Positions 33,392 through 41,011 of a DNA stretch of 47,570 nt are shown in pieces (position 1 is the first letter of the stretch; the number at the start of each line of letters is the position of its first letter). The notes beneath the pieces were generated by a model. It did not search any database. It saw only the letters and a program-made list of their open reading frames with translations, and had not been told where the DNA came from. Position numbers and translations under genes: made by a program. Source of the stretch: CAZFIM01 sp964519615 (GTDB lineage Bacteria > Chloroflexota > Dehalococcoidia > GIF9 > UBA5629); the NCBI GenBank assembly GCA_964519615.1, contig CAZFIM010000013.1:1-47570 (forward strand), in the 5' to 3' direction.

Positions 33392-34192
33392 TTACGAGGC
33401 CTGGCCTTTCTCAATATTTTCCCGGGCGATAATGGCCGCTCCCAGGGCAGCGACGAGGCGGGGATTCTCAGGTATCAGCAGCTTCAAGCCCAGTTCCTGC
33501 TCGAGTATATGCACCAGCCCCTTGTTTAAAGCCACACCGCCGACTGCCGCCACATCCTCTTTTATGCCCACGCGTTTGCACAAGGTGATCATACGGCTGA
33601 CAACGGAATAAAATACGCCGGCGGCAATATCGGGCATGGGTGTGGGGGGCACACGGTGTACGTGAGAGATAACCTCCGATTCGGCAAATACAGCACAGGT
33701 GCTGGTGATATCCGCCCTGCTCTTCGAGGTAAAGGAAAGCTCGGACATTTTTTCCATGGACATCTGCATGAGTTTGGCCATCTGCTGTAAAAACATGCCG
33801 GTGCCTGCAGCACATTTGTCATGGTTAGCCCAGTCGCTGATTCTTCCGCGTTCATTGATGCGTATAACGGTGCTGCTCTCGGCGCCCATATCAATGGCCA
33901 TCTGCACGCTGGGAAACAGGTAATGGATGCCTCGTGCCAGGCAGGTGGTTACGCCTTTACTCTGCGTACTGAAAGATACCGATTTTGCGCCCATACCTGT
34001 GGTGACGATAAAAAGGTTGTCATCCAGTGTAAGGCCTGCCTGCTGTAAAATCTGATCGGCTGCAGCCCGGGCGCTGGCATCCGCCTCCTCACCGGACTGG
34101 ATAACGCATGAGGCGATGATGCCGCTTCCGTCCATCACCACCGCTTTGGTAGTTTGAGTCCCCGCATCTATTCCAAGAGCTTTTTTATTCAT
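33392..34192 (-). CDS. benzoyl-CoA-reductase-like ATPase subunit (BzdP/BcrA-like)
   Basis: A 266-residue BadF/BcrA/BcrD ATPase. It has LGIDAGTQTTKAVVM, the phosphate loop, AIDMGAESS, and the two cysteine segments NHDKCAAGTGMFLQ and TSTCAVFAESEVISH that hold the bridging [4Fe-4S] cluster between activator subunits. VGGVALNKG and ALGAAIIARENI close the fold. Length fits BzdP. Two different ATPase subunits in one operon is the benzoyl-CoA reductase pattern, whereas 2-hydroxyacyl-CoA dehydratases use one homodimeric activator. ATG at 34192 has AAGG six bases upstream; the gap to the upstream gene is 14 bp. Confidence 0.87.
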   Translation of the reverse strand: MNKKALGIDAGTQTTKAVVMDGSGIIASCVIQSGEEADASARAAADQILQQAGLTLDDNLFIVTTGMGAKSVSFSTQSKGVTTCLARGIHYLFPSVQMAIDMGAESSTVIRINERGRISDWANHDKCAAGTGMFLQQMAKLMQMSMEKMSELSFTSKSRADITSTCAVFAESEVISHVHRVPPTPMPDIAAGVFYSVVSRMITLCKRVGIKEDVAAVGGVALNKGLVHILEQELGLKLLIPENPRLVAALGAAIIARENIEKGQAS

Positions 34193-34206
34193 GATCTACC
34201 TTTATA

Positions 34207-35475
34207 TTAACGGTCTTCCAGCATCTCAAAGAATCTCTCCATTGTCTCGCGGAAATCATCTTTAGACGTTATTGTGGGATCGACAACATCGCAGTCAACG
34301 GTCATGACCGGCACATCGATCTCATCGAGAATATCCTTAAACAGCTTGATGGCAGCGCAGGAATGACGGCAGCCTATGTCTGCATAGTAGACCGCTCCAT
34401 CCACCTTGAAGTCCTGCGCGCATTTAACGATACTTTTAAGCGCACGGTCATCCATAGGACCGTACATGCGCATTTCCGGCAGCATGAACGATTTGCGGGC
34501 AACGCTTTCCAGCGGTCTGGACGGATCCAGTCTGCCTTCACCCCAGAATGTGAAAAAGGGTTCCGTAACGCTCACCGCGCCGTATTCCCGGCAAAGTTTA
34601 TCAAGAAACCCCATAAGATACATCGGAGGTATAAAGAGGCTCATGAGCCTGAAGCGCTCATTGGGTACTGCCCCCTTCCCCTCCTCTACCATCTCGCTCA
34701 GCTCGTCTTTAAGCGTCTCAAGATAGGTAATCGCCTCCGGCTGGCCCGGGAAGAGATAATCTACTGAAAGCAGCTCTAAAAACCCCTGCGCGCTGAAAGG
34801 CGTGGGCACCGCTTTGCGCAAATCGCTTATCTGGCGGAACAGCTCTATCTGGTAATCCATGCGCGCCACTATCTCCGAAAGCCTGTCCCAATCCATCTTT
34901 TTACCGGACTGCTGTTCCAGAAAACGCACCATACCCTCAAGCTCGCCGGTGAAGTAGCGTATCTCCTCCGGTGTCTCCTTGAAGGGATGGTCCAGAAAAT
35001 AACCGGGGCATTTATTAATATCCATGATAAGCTCACCGCTCTTGGCGGTGTTATCACAGACCATATTTGACCAGAGCATAACATCGGGTCTGGGCAGCGC
35101 GCGGATTGCGTACGCGCCGGTAATGCCGCGATGGGGCGAGCATATCTCGGAGGCCATGCCCAGCTCGGCTCCTGCGGCCAGCAGGTCTGCGCATTCTCCG
35201 GTAAAGAGCGCCAGCATCCAGGTGGTGGTCTCCGTATGCATCGGCAGCAGGTCCATGGCGTAGATTATCTCAGCCGGGAAGAAGACGGTATGCGCGGCGA
35301 TAAAATCACCTTTTTCCGGTGCTTCCTGCAGGCGCGCAAAGTATTTCTCCATCATCTCGTAATAGAGAGCGGCGCTTTTTCTCGATGAAGGGCTTGCCGC
35401 GTTCATGCGCTTGAGCAGACGGCTTGCTTTCACCAGGGCTGAAAGCCTGTTTTTGTTACTCCCGACTGTCGTCAT
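34207..35475 (-). CDS. benzoyl-CoA-reductase-like catalytic subunit (BzdO/BcrB-like)
   Basis: A 422-residue member of the HgdB/FldB family that carries the catalytic cluster. Family features are FFPAEIIYAMDLLPMHTE, SEICSPHRG, MVCDNTAKSG, DGAVYYADIGCRHSCAAIKL and the ending PVMTVDCDVVDPT. ATGA overlap with the upstream gene (stop 35472-35474, start 35473-35475) and AAGGAAAGG just before the ATG show strong translational coupling. Size fits BzdO. It should act with the 387-residue subunit to form the heterodimer where a dearomatised or dehydrated CoA ester is bound. Confidence 0.85.
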   Translation of the reverse strand: MTTVGSNKNRLSALVKASRLLKRMNAASPSSRKSAALYYEMMEKYFARLQEAPEKGDFIAAHTVFFPAEIIYAMDLLPMHTETTTWMLALFTGECADLLAAGAELGMASEICSPHRGITGAYAIRALPRPDVMLWSNMVCDNTAKSGELIMDINKCPGYFLDHPFKETPEEIRYFTGELEGMVRFLEQQSGKKMDWDRLSEIVARMDYQIELFRQISDLRKAVPTPFSAQGFLELLSVDYLFPGQPEAITYLETLKDELSEMVEEGKGAVPNERFRLMSLFIPPMYLMGFLDKLCREYGAVSVTEPFFTFWGEGRLDPSRPLESVARKSFMLPEMRMYGPMDDRALKSIVKCAQDFKVDGAVYYADIGCRHSCAAIKLFKDILDEIDVPVMTVDCDVVDPTITSKDDFRETMERFFEMLEDR

Positions 35476-36635
35476 CCTTTCCTTCCTTCCAGCATCTCCA
35501 GAAAGGCCTGTACTCTTGTTTGTATCTGACCTGAACCTGACGTGCCGTATTCCACGTCGAGGCCTAAAAGAGGAATACCATGCTCGTTTAAGCGTTCTTT
35601 CAAGAGAGGCAAATCATGGGCGTAGGGCACACAGTAGCGTACTATCTGGCTGATGACACCGTCCACTTTAAACTCCTTTGCGAGGCCGAGTATGCGGTTG
35701 AAACGTTCATCTGAAGGGACCATGCGTGCGCAGGGGAAGTTGTTAAGATAGCGGCGGGCTATAGCGCGCAGAGGAGGTTCATCTCCTTCCGGAACTACCG
35801 GGTCCGACCAGTATCTGGTGCTGGTACAGAGCTCGTCGGTCACAACCAGTCCCCCCAGGGTCTCTATGCTATTAATAAATTCAGGATTGGCCATTACGCT
35901 GCCGGTAACCATAAGGCGTGCACGGTAAGGGTGAGTATTGTGAGAAGATGCTATCTCTCCAAGAAGGTTTGTCAGGTGCTCGTTGAACTGTTCTTTGGGC
36001 ATGCGGAAGCTGGCATCAAGCACTTCCATGGTCTCTGCCCCTGTGATGGCCGGAGCATCGAGCTTGCGGAAATCGTAGAGGCGCTTCAGCAGTGTGCGTG
36101 ATTCATTGTAGAGCGCAATCGAGTCTTTAAGCGCCCAGTCTGTTATTTGCAGCCCCAGATATTCTTCCAGATGCTCTTTGAATTTCACCACCTCATGATA
36201 ATAAAGGTCGTGGGCAGCCTGAGTATATTTTCTCGGCACGGTAAGGACATGATGAAAGGCAGTGCCGATGTAGTAACGCCAGAGATCGAATAGTCTGCGT
36301 GCTCCGTCACAGGTCGAGCCGCCGACAACGCCGTCAAGGAAATCATAGCCGTTCCTCAGCCCAAGTTGAAAACAGCTTCGCGAAAAAGAGCAGTTATTGC
36401 CGTAGAGATATGCTGTCCCGTCCTCGAGCTCCATCTCCTGAGAATAACCGGTTATCCTGACCGGAAGCCCCCCCGCCGCATATATGATCTCCTCCGGAGC
36501 ATACGTACAAAGCCAGCCGAAGACCTTTTTGCCCTGTTGTTTATGTTCCAGTATCTGCGCTGTTTTGGGAAAGGTGCGGTTAACTTCTTTGAATATATCC
36601 AGTGTTTTAAATGCGGTGTTTTTTACCTGCGCCAT
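35472..36635 (-). CDS. benzoyl-CoA-reductase-like catalytic subunit (BzdN/BcrC-like)
   Basis: A 387-residue HgdB-family subunit. Family features include FGWLCTYAPEEIIYAAGGLPVRITG, NNCSFSRSCFQLGL, GVVGGSTCDGARRLFDLW, the CVPYAHD segment, and LGLDVEYGTSGSGQIQTRVQAFLEML at the C-terminus. The cysteines fit ligands of the active-site clusters. Length matches BzdN. It is the first of four genes ordered N-O-P-Q, as in Azoarcus bzdNOPQ. It has its own promoter and a hairpin 26 bases before the start. The substrate need not be benzoyl-CoA: only phylogeny or activity can separate BCR from dehydratase relatives. Confidence 0.87.
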   Translation of the reverse strand: MAQVKNTAFKTLDIFKEVNRTFPKTAQILEHKQQGKKVFGWLCTYAPEEIIYAAGGLPVRITGYSQEMELEDGTAYLYGNNCSFSRSCFQLGLRNGYDFLDGVVGGSTCDGARRLFDLWRYYIGTAFHHVLTVPRKYTQAAHDLYYHEVVKFKEHLEEYLGLQITDWALKDSIALYNESRTLLKRLYDFRKLDAPAITGAETMEVLDASFRMPKEQFNEHLTNLLGEIASSHNTHPYRARLMVTGSVMANPEFINSIETLGGLVVTDELCTSTRYWSDPVVPEGDEPPLRAIARRYLNNFPCARMVPSDERFNRILGLAKEFKVDGVISQIVRYCVPYAHDLPLLKERLNEHGIPLLGLDVEYGTSGSGQIQTRVQAFLEMLEGRKG

Positions 36636-36660
36636 TTTGTTTTTCTCTTAATAACAGAAA

Positions 36661-36697
36661 TCGGCCGGTATGACCGGAAATTATGTCAGCCGGCCGA
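36661..36697 (-). promoter_or_regulatory. hairpin in the leader of the benzoyl-CoA-reductase-like operon
   Basis: TCGGCCGG (36661-36668) and CCGGCCGA (36690-36697) are perfect arms with a 21-base loop, and an inner CCGG/CCGG can also pair. It lies between the promoter and the first start codon, about 26 bases before the ATG, and is not followed by a T-run. It could be an operator or a leader structure. Confidence 0.45.
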
Positions 36698-36715
36698 GAT
36701 TGCCAAGATTCAGGT

Positions 36716-36745
36716 ATTATATATCACTAAAAACTATTCGGACAA
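36716..36745 (-). promoter_or_regulatory. promoter for the benzoyl-CoA-reductase-like genes
   Basis: On the minus strand: TTGTCC (36745-36740), 18-base spacer, TATAAT (36721-36716). The -35 box overlaps the last codons of the degV gene, so the four reductase-like genes can be transcribed separately from the SDR-degV part. Confidence 0.55.
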
Positions 36746-37609
36746 ATCCAATGACTGCGTATAGCCCACGAATAACGCTCCGGGGCCGGCGCCGTAGCCC
36801 ATTACAGGGCTGTAATCGCTGATGGTAACGCTCAGGCAGTTGAAATGACTTTTCAGCATTTCCCTGAACTGTTCTGCTGTTTCCGGCGCGTTGGCATGAT
36901 TTACCATAAAATGGAGAGGGCCGGTCCCGGCATCGCCCTTTATCAGTTCCAGCATCAGCTCAAGGCTGTGCTCCCTGTTTCTGGTTCTCTCCACCATGGT
37001 AATTGTTCCGTCTTCCATTATTTTGTTTATAGGTCTGATATTGAACATGGAAGCGATTCTGGAGCCCATCTTGGACATGCGCCCGGTACGGTAGATATAA
37101 CGCAGTGTATCGAGCATGAACAGACCGCCGGTGTGAGCGCGGACCTTTTGAGCGGTATCGAGGATTTGCGCTGCATTCATACCTTTTTGAGCAGCTATCG
37201 CCGCCGCCCTCACTACCAGCCCCTGCATTCCGGCAACTGCCTTTGAATCGAATATGTGAATGGCGGCATCGGGCATTTTCTCTTTAAGCAGTTGAGCGGC
37301 CAGACCCGCTGTTTTGTAGCCGGCGCTGAGTGCGGATGACAGCGCAATGTGAACTATCTCTTTGGAGATAGCGGCTGCCTGCTCGAACTCCTCCAGCAGC
37401 ACATTGGGAGTCATCGCAGAGGTGAGAAATTTATCAGGGTCCTTTTCAATCAATTGATAGGCTTCCGTGGCGGTGATGGTGACATTTTCGATGTGGTTCT
37501 GCCCGTTGAAGATGATGTTGGCGGCAGGAACAACGTGGATGCCGAGTTCATCTTTAATATCTGCCGGTAGGCAGGCTACGGAATCTGTCATTACCAATAC
37601 TTTTGCCAT
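36734..37609 (-). CDS. DegV-family fatty-acid-binding protein
   Basis: A 291-residue DegV protein. The family start MAKVLVMTDSVACLPAD, the FLTSAMTPN loop, IALSSALSAGYKTA and the YIYRTGRMSKMG region are present. DegV proteins bind fatty acids and serve FakA-type kinases elsewhere, but no kinase is near. It is 34 bp behind the SDR gene and 98 bp ahead of the reductase-like genes on the same strand. A role in holding or channelling an acyl substrate is possible but unproven. ATG at 37609 has GGAG ten bases upstream. Confidence 0.92.
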   Translation of the reverse strand: MAKVLVMTDSVACLPADIKDELGIHVVPAANIIFNGQNHIENVTITATEAYQLIEKDPDKFLTSAMTPNVLLEEFEQAAAISKEIVHIALSSALSAGYKTAGLAAQLLKEKMPDAAIHIFDSKAVAGMQGLVVRAAAIAAQKGMNAAQILDTAQKVRAHTGGLFMLDTLRYIYRTGRMSKMGSRIASMFNIRPINKIMEDGTITMVERTRNREHSLELMLELIKGDAGTGPLHFMVNHANAPETAEQFREMLKSHFNCLSVTISDYSPVMGYGAGPGALFVGYTQSLDLSE

Positions 37610-37643
37610 TGCTATTCGTCTCCGGTTTATTTGCCTTCTCTAA

Positions 37644-38453
37644 TTACGATATCAGGTAGCCTCCATCGACCGTCACCATGCTGCCGGTCATGTAGCTTGC
37701 CAGGTCTGATGCCAGAAAGAGCGCAATACGGGCGACTTCATCCGGCCTGCCCATGCGCCCCAGCGCCATATGCGCTAAAAAAGCCTTTAATTGTGCTTTA
37801 CCCTCTTTGCCCCCGCTCCCCCGCGTCTGCATTTTCACGCCTGCGGTTACGATGCCGCCGGGCGCGATAGCGTTCACCCTGATAGCGTGTTTGCCCAGCT
37901 CTTTAGCCAGGCTTTTGGTCAGGGTCAGTACCCCGCCTTTGGAAGCGTCGTAAGCGGTCATGCCGCTGGCGGAAGGATGGACCGCATCGATCGAGGCCAG
38001 ATTGATAATACAGCCGCCGCGTTTCTGCTCTATCATATGCCGGCTGGCTTCTTTGCTGCACAGGAAGGTGCCTGCGAGGTTGACGGCTATCACACGCTGA
38101 AAATCAGAAAGACTTGTTTGCTCAAGGTATAGATGAGGGAATATACCTGCGTTATTGATCAGAATATCGATGCCGCCGTACCGCGCCGCAGCCCCATCGA
38201 TAAGGGCTCTTACGGCATCCTCACTGGTGACATCGCACTGTACATATTCAGCAGCCAGGCCGTGCTCTTTAAGCGTCTCAAGCGCCTGTGAGGCGTCAGG
38301 TTCTATATCGGCGATAACGACGCAAGCGCCTGCCTCCGCCAGACGGTAGACGATGGCAAAACCGATGCCTGAAGCTCCGCCGGTTACAACCGCAGACTTG
38401 CCCTTGAGATTTATCAGGTCAGCTAAGGAAATCGACCTTCCTTTGTCAGACAT
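37644..38453 (-). CDS. short-chain dehydrogenase/reductase
   Basis: A 269-residue SDR oxidoreductase. Cofactor site VTGGASGIGFAI, DILINNAG, catalytic Ser in NLASIDAVHPSAS, and the YxxxK motif (YDASKGG) are intact, and the C-terminal MTGSMVTVDGG is typical. ADIEPD at the end of the second strand favours NAD over NADP. It is the first gene of the minus-strand run leading through degV to the reductase-like genes and might oxidise a hydroxyacyl-CoA in that pathway. Alternatives are a generic 3-oxoacyl-ACP reductase. GGAGG lies ten bases before the ATG. Confidence 0.93.
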   Translation of the reverse strand: MSDKGRSISLADLINLKGKSAVVTGGASGIGFAIVYRLAEAGACVVIADIEPDASQALETLKEHGLAAEYVQCDVTSEDAVRALIDGAAARYGGIDILINNAGIFPHLYLEQTSLSDFQRVIAVNLAGTFLCSKEASRHMIEQKRGGCIINLASIDAVHPSASGMTAYDASKGGVLTLTKSLAKELGKHAIRVNAIAPGGIVTAGVKMQTRGSGGKEGKAQLKAFLAHMALGRMGRPDEVARIALFLASDLASYMTGSMVTVDGGYLIS

Positions 38454-38621
38454 TAAGCGGCCACCTCCAGATTGTGCGTGGAAATTGGGAATATGCCTCG
38501 TATTACAAGGTAAAATTATACACTGAAGACTGCGCGTTCACAAGCGATGCTGTCTGCAAGCGGGCCGGCGCAAGCCGTCTTTAGCCGTTTCTTTATTGTC
38601 ACATTATGCGGCTATAATTAG

Positions 38622-39533
38622 ATGAACCGGCTAAGGTATGATTGTGTGATGGAACGGCCTGCTGAAAGTATATCCTCCCCGGAAGAACAGTTTATCAGAT
38701 GCTTTGCGGAAAAAGGCTTAACCGCTGAAGCTGTGCTCCTTTTCCGCGCGATGGTCTATCATTTTTACCGGCGGTATGGGCGTGATTTTCCCTGGAGGTA
38801 CACTTCCGACCCGTACCGTATACTGGTATCCGAGATTATGCTGCAGCAGACACAGACGGGAAGAGTTGTGCCCAAATATATGGAATTTGTTGCAAAATTC
38901 CCTGATTTCAGCTCGCTTGCCAGCGCATCGGTAGGGCAGGTGCTCAAGACATGGAAAGGCCTGGGGTATAACCGGCGGGCGCTTGCGCTGCTGAAGGCAG
39001 CGCAGACGGTGGAGAGCAGCTTCGACGGTGTGCTTCCCGCTTCGCCCGCTGTTCTGGTTACCTTTACCGGCATCGGCAGTTATACAGCGGCGGCGGTTGC
39101 CGCGTTTGCCTTCAACCGCCCGGAGGTATTGATTGAGACTAATATCAGAGCTGTCTATCTCCGCTACTTTTTCCCCGGCGCGGAAGGCGTTTCTGACAGC
39201 CGTATTCTGCCGTTTGTCGAAAAGACGCTTGACCTCAAGCAGCCGCGCATGTGGTATTATGCGCTCATGGACTACGGCAGTGCTCTTAAGGAAGAAGCCG
39301 ATCCCGGCCGCAGGAGCGCCGGGTACCGCAAACAGAGTCCTTTCAAGGGTTCAAACCGTCAGTTGAGAAGCATGATCCTGTCTTTGCTTATGGAAGGCGA
39401 GCCTCTTACTGCCGCTGAGATAATAAAGGGTACGGGTAGAGATGCGGGGGCCGTTCAGCGTAATCTGGACAATCTGGAGAAAGAGGGATTCATCATAATA
39501 GACGGGGAGCGCTGTAAAATTGCGGATGTATAA
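38622..39533 (+). CDS. MutY-like HhH-GPD DNA glycosylase lacking the iron-sulfur loop
   Basis: A 303-residue HhH-GPD protein. The MutY-like SEIMLQQTQT (Glu71) and the HhH hairpin with FTGIGSYTAAAVAAFAF are clear. Two differences stand out. The catalytic Asp position, ILDGN in MutY, reads LIETN with Glu172, and the C-terminal four-cysteine loop is replaced by SALKEEADPGRRSAGYRKQS without cysteines. A winged-helix-like tail (about 240-300) follows. Mechanism may therefore differ from classical A/G mispair repair. TATAAT at 38613-38618 lies immediately upstream of the ATG at 38622, so translation may instead start at 38646-38649. Confidence 0.85.
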   Translation: MNRLRYDCVMERPAESISSPEEQFIRCFAEKGLTAEAVLLFRAMVYHFYRRYGRDFPWRYTSDPYRILVSEIMLQQTQTGRVVPKYMEFVAKFPDFSSLASASVGQVLKTWKGLGYNRRALALLKAAQTVESSFDGVLPASPAVLVTFTGIGSYTAAAVAAFAFNRPEVLIETNIRAVYLRYFFPGAEGVSDSRILPFVEKTLDLKQPRMWYYALMDYGSALKEEADPGRRSAGYRKQSPFKGSNRQLRSMILSLLMEGEPLTAAEIIKGTGRDAGAVQRNLDNLEKEGFIIIDGERCKIADV

Positions 39534-39582
39534 ATGCCTTGCCCTTACTATACCAAATCACTGAGCGCCCTGAGTGTTTATC

Positions 39583-39611
39583 TTGACAGTTGAAATGTAC
39601 GGGGCTACTAT
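39583..39611 (+). promoter_or_regulatory. sigma-70-type promoter for the class II aldolase gene
   Basis: Perfect TTGACA (39583-39588), 17-base spacer, TACTAT (39606-39611). Transcription would begin near 39618, 47 bases before the ATG at 39665. Confidence 0.7.
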
Positions 39612-39664
39612 ACTGCCAGAGCAAGAGCTGCTGCTTGAGAATACCCTTTGATCACGGAGGACAT

Positions 39665-40297
39665 ATGTGGGAAGCAGAGAAAAAAGCCGTACTGGAAATC
39701 TCCCGGCTCATGGTTGAGAGCGGGTTGGCGGTGGGGACGATGGGCAATGTCAGCGTAAGGCTAAAAGGCAGAGACGGCTCAGACCTGATCGCCGTAACTC
39801 CCAGCGGCTGCTACTGCGATATGCTTACGCCCGCTGATATCGTTATAGTGGACTTTGCCGGCAGGACGGTGGAAGGGGAGAAAAAGCCTTCTTCCGAGTT
39901 GAAGCTTCATATTGCCGTGTACCAGGCGCGCCCTGAGGTAAACGCCGTCGTCCATACTCATTCACTGTATGGGAGCGTTCTGGCTGTTATCGGCCAAAAA
40001 CTGCCTGCAATCATGGACGATCAGGTTTTCTGTCTGGGCGGTGAGATTGAAGTAGCACCGTATGCGCTTCCCGGCAGCAGGCAGCTTGCCGATAATACGG
40101 TAGCCGCTCTAAGCACAAAGAATGCCGTCATCATTGCCAATCACGGCACGGCGGGTGTAGGGAAAGACCTGCGCGATGCCTTTACCAATTGCCAGCTGCT
40201 TGAGAAGACCGCACAGATATACGTCCATGCTTTAAACTGCGGGAAGGTAAATGTTATACCTCAGTCAGCGGCAAATGCAAAGAACCGAAGCGCTTGA
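39665..40297 (+). CDS. class II aldolase/adducin-family protein (L-fuculose-phosphate-aldolase-like)
   Basis: A 210-residue zinc aldolase-fold protein from the ATG at 39665, which has GGAGG four bases upstream; the 25-codon extension of the frame is not needed. AVGTMGNVSVRL, VTPSG, the conserved Glu in PSSELKLH, the zinc histidines in VVHTHSLYGS and the later NHGTAGVG are intact. It should cleave or rearrange a sugar phosphate. Fuculose- or ribulose-phosphate activity cannot be told apart here. It has its own strong promoter and stands alone. Confidence 0.92.
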   Translation: MWEAEKKAVLEISRLMVESGLAVGTMGNVSVRLKGRDGSDLIAVTPSGCYCDMLTPADIVIVDFAGRTVEGEKKPSSELKLHIAVYQARPEVNAVVHTHSLYGSVLAVIGQKLPAIMDDQVFCLGGEIEVAPYALPGSRQLADNTVAALSTKNAVIIANHGTAGVGKDLRDAFTNCQLLEKTAQIYVHALNCGKVNVIPQSAANAKNRSA

Positions 40298-40331
40298 TAA
40301 ACTCTATCCCTGTTTAGCTATTGTCAAAGGA

Positions 40332-40937
40332 TCAGGGAAGGGGTAAATCGCCGCCGCTGACCAGCAGGACGATTACGGGAGTCACGAGGACCTCAACCAC
40401 GGCTGCGATAAACAGGCCTGCAATCACCCACCGTACATATACTTTAAGGCCTTTCTTAAGCGTGGCCTTTACCGCGCTCTCCTTTCGGAACAGATGTCTT
40501 AAGGATTCCAGCCCGACAGCCAGACCGTACGTGCTGGCCAGCAGCACCATAGCGATCTCGATAACTCCGTGAGGTATGAGGCTTGCGGCGATGACCGCAC
40601 CGCTCATCTCCGGTTGCAGCGCCGATACAACCGAACCCAGAATATAGCCGTTGAATCCTAAAAATAAGAGTGTGGGGAGCCCTGCCAGAACGCCGAGCAC
40701 CAGCGAGAGCAGCGCTTTAATGGCATTGTTAAAAAATATGACGGCGAATATGGCAAGCGGGCTTAAGTTTTTCAGAAGATCGAACAGCGCTTCCAGGTCC
40801 GCCAGGGGATTAGCGCCGGCAAGCGGTGAGGTAAAATAGCCCACAATAAGCGGGACAAAGAATACCAGCACGGCCGCTATGGCGCAGAGCGTATATTTAT
40901 TCTGTTTTTGCACTTCAGGGAGTTCCTCAGAGATCAT
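40332..40937 (-). CDS. SpoIIM-like (DUF95) integral membrane protein
   Basis: A 201-residue membrane protein with about five helices. The family features are FFNNAIKALLSLVLGVLAGLPTL, LFLGFNGYILG, and ASLIPHGVIEIAMVLLAS with the conserved PHG-x-E. SpoIIM works with SpoIID and SpoIIP in peptidoglycan remodelling during sporulation, but DUF95 proteins also occur in non-sporulating bacteria and no other sporulation gene is here. The frame extends to a GTG at 40952; I use the ATG at 40937, which has GAGG nine bases upstream. Confidence 0.88.
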   Translation of the reverse strand: MISEELPEVQKQNKYTLCAIAAVLVFFVPLIVGYFTSPLAGANPLADLEALFDLLKNLSPLAIFAVIFFNNAIKALLSLVLGVLAGLPTLLFLGFNGYILGSVVSALQPEMSGAVIAASLIPHGVIEIAMVLLASTYGLAVGLESLRHLFRKESAVKATLKKGLKVYVRWVIAGLFIAAVVEVLVTPVIVLLVSGGDLPLP

Positions 40938-41011
40938 AATAACCGTCCTCACTTACCGTTATTGTTCTGGCAATGCGGCAAAAATTCTTGAGGCTTATGC
41001 CGGTTTTCCTA

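Noticed and set aside
40332..40937. Evidence for sporulation from the SpoIIM-like gene
   Set aside because: DUF95 proteins occur widely in non-sporulating bacteria, and no other sporulation gene is in the window.
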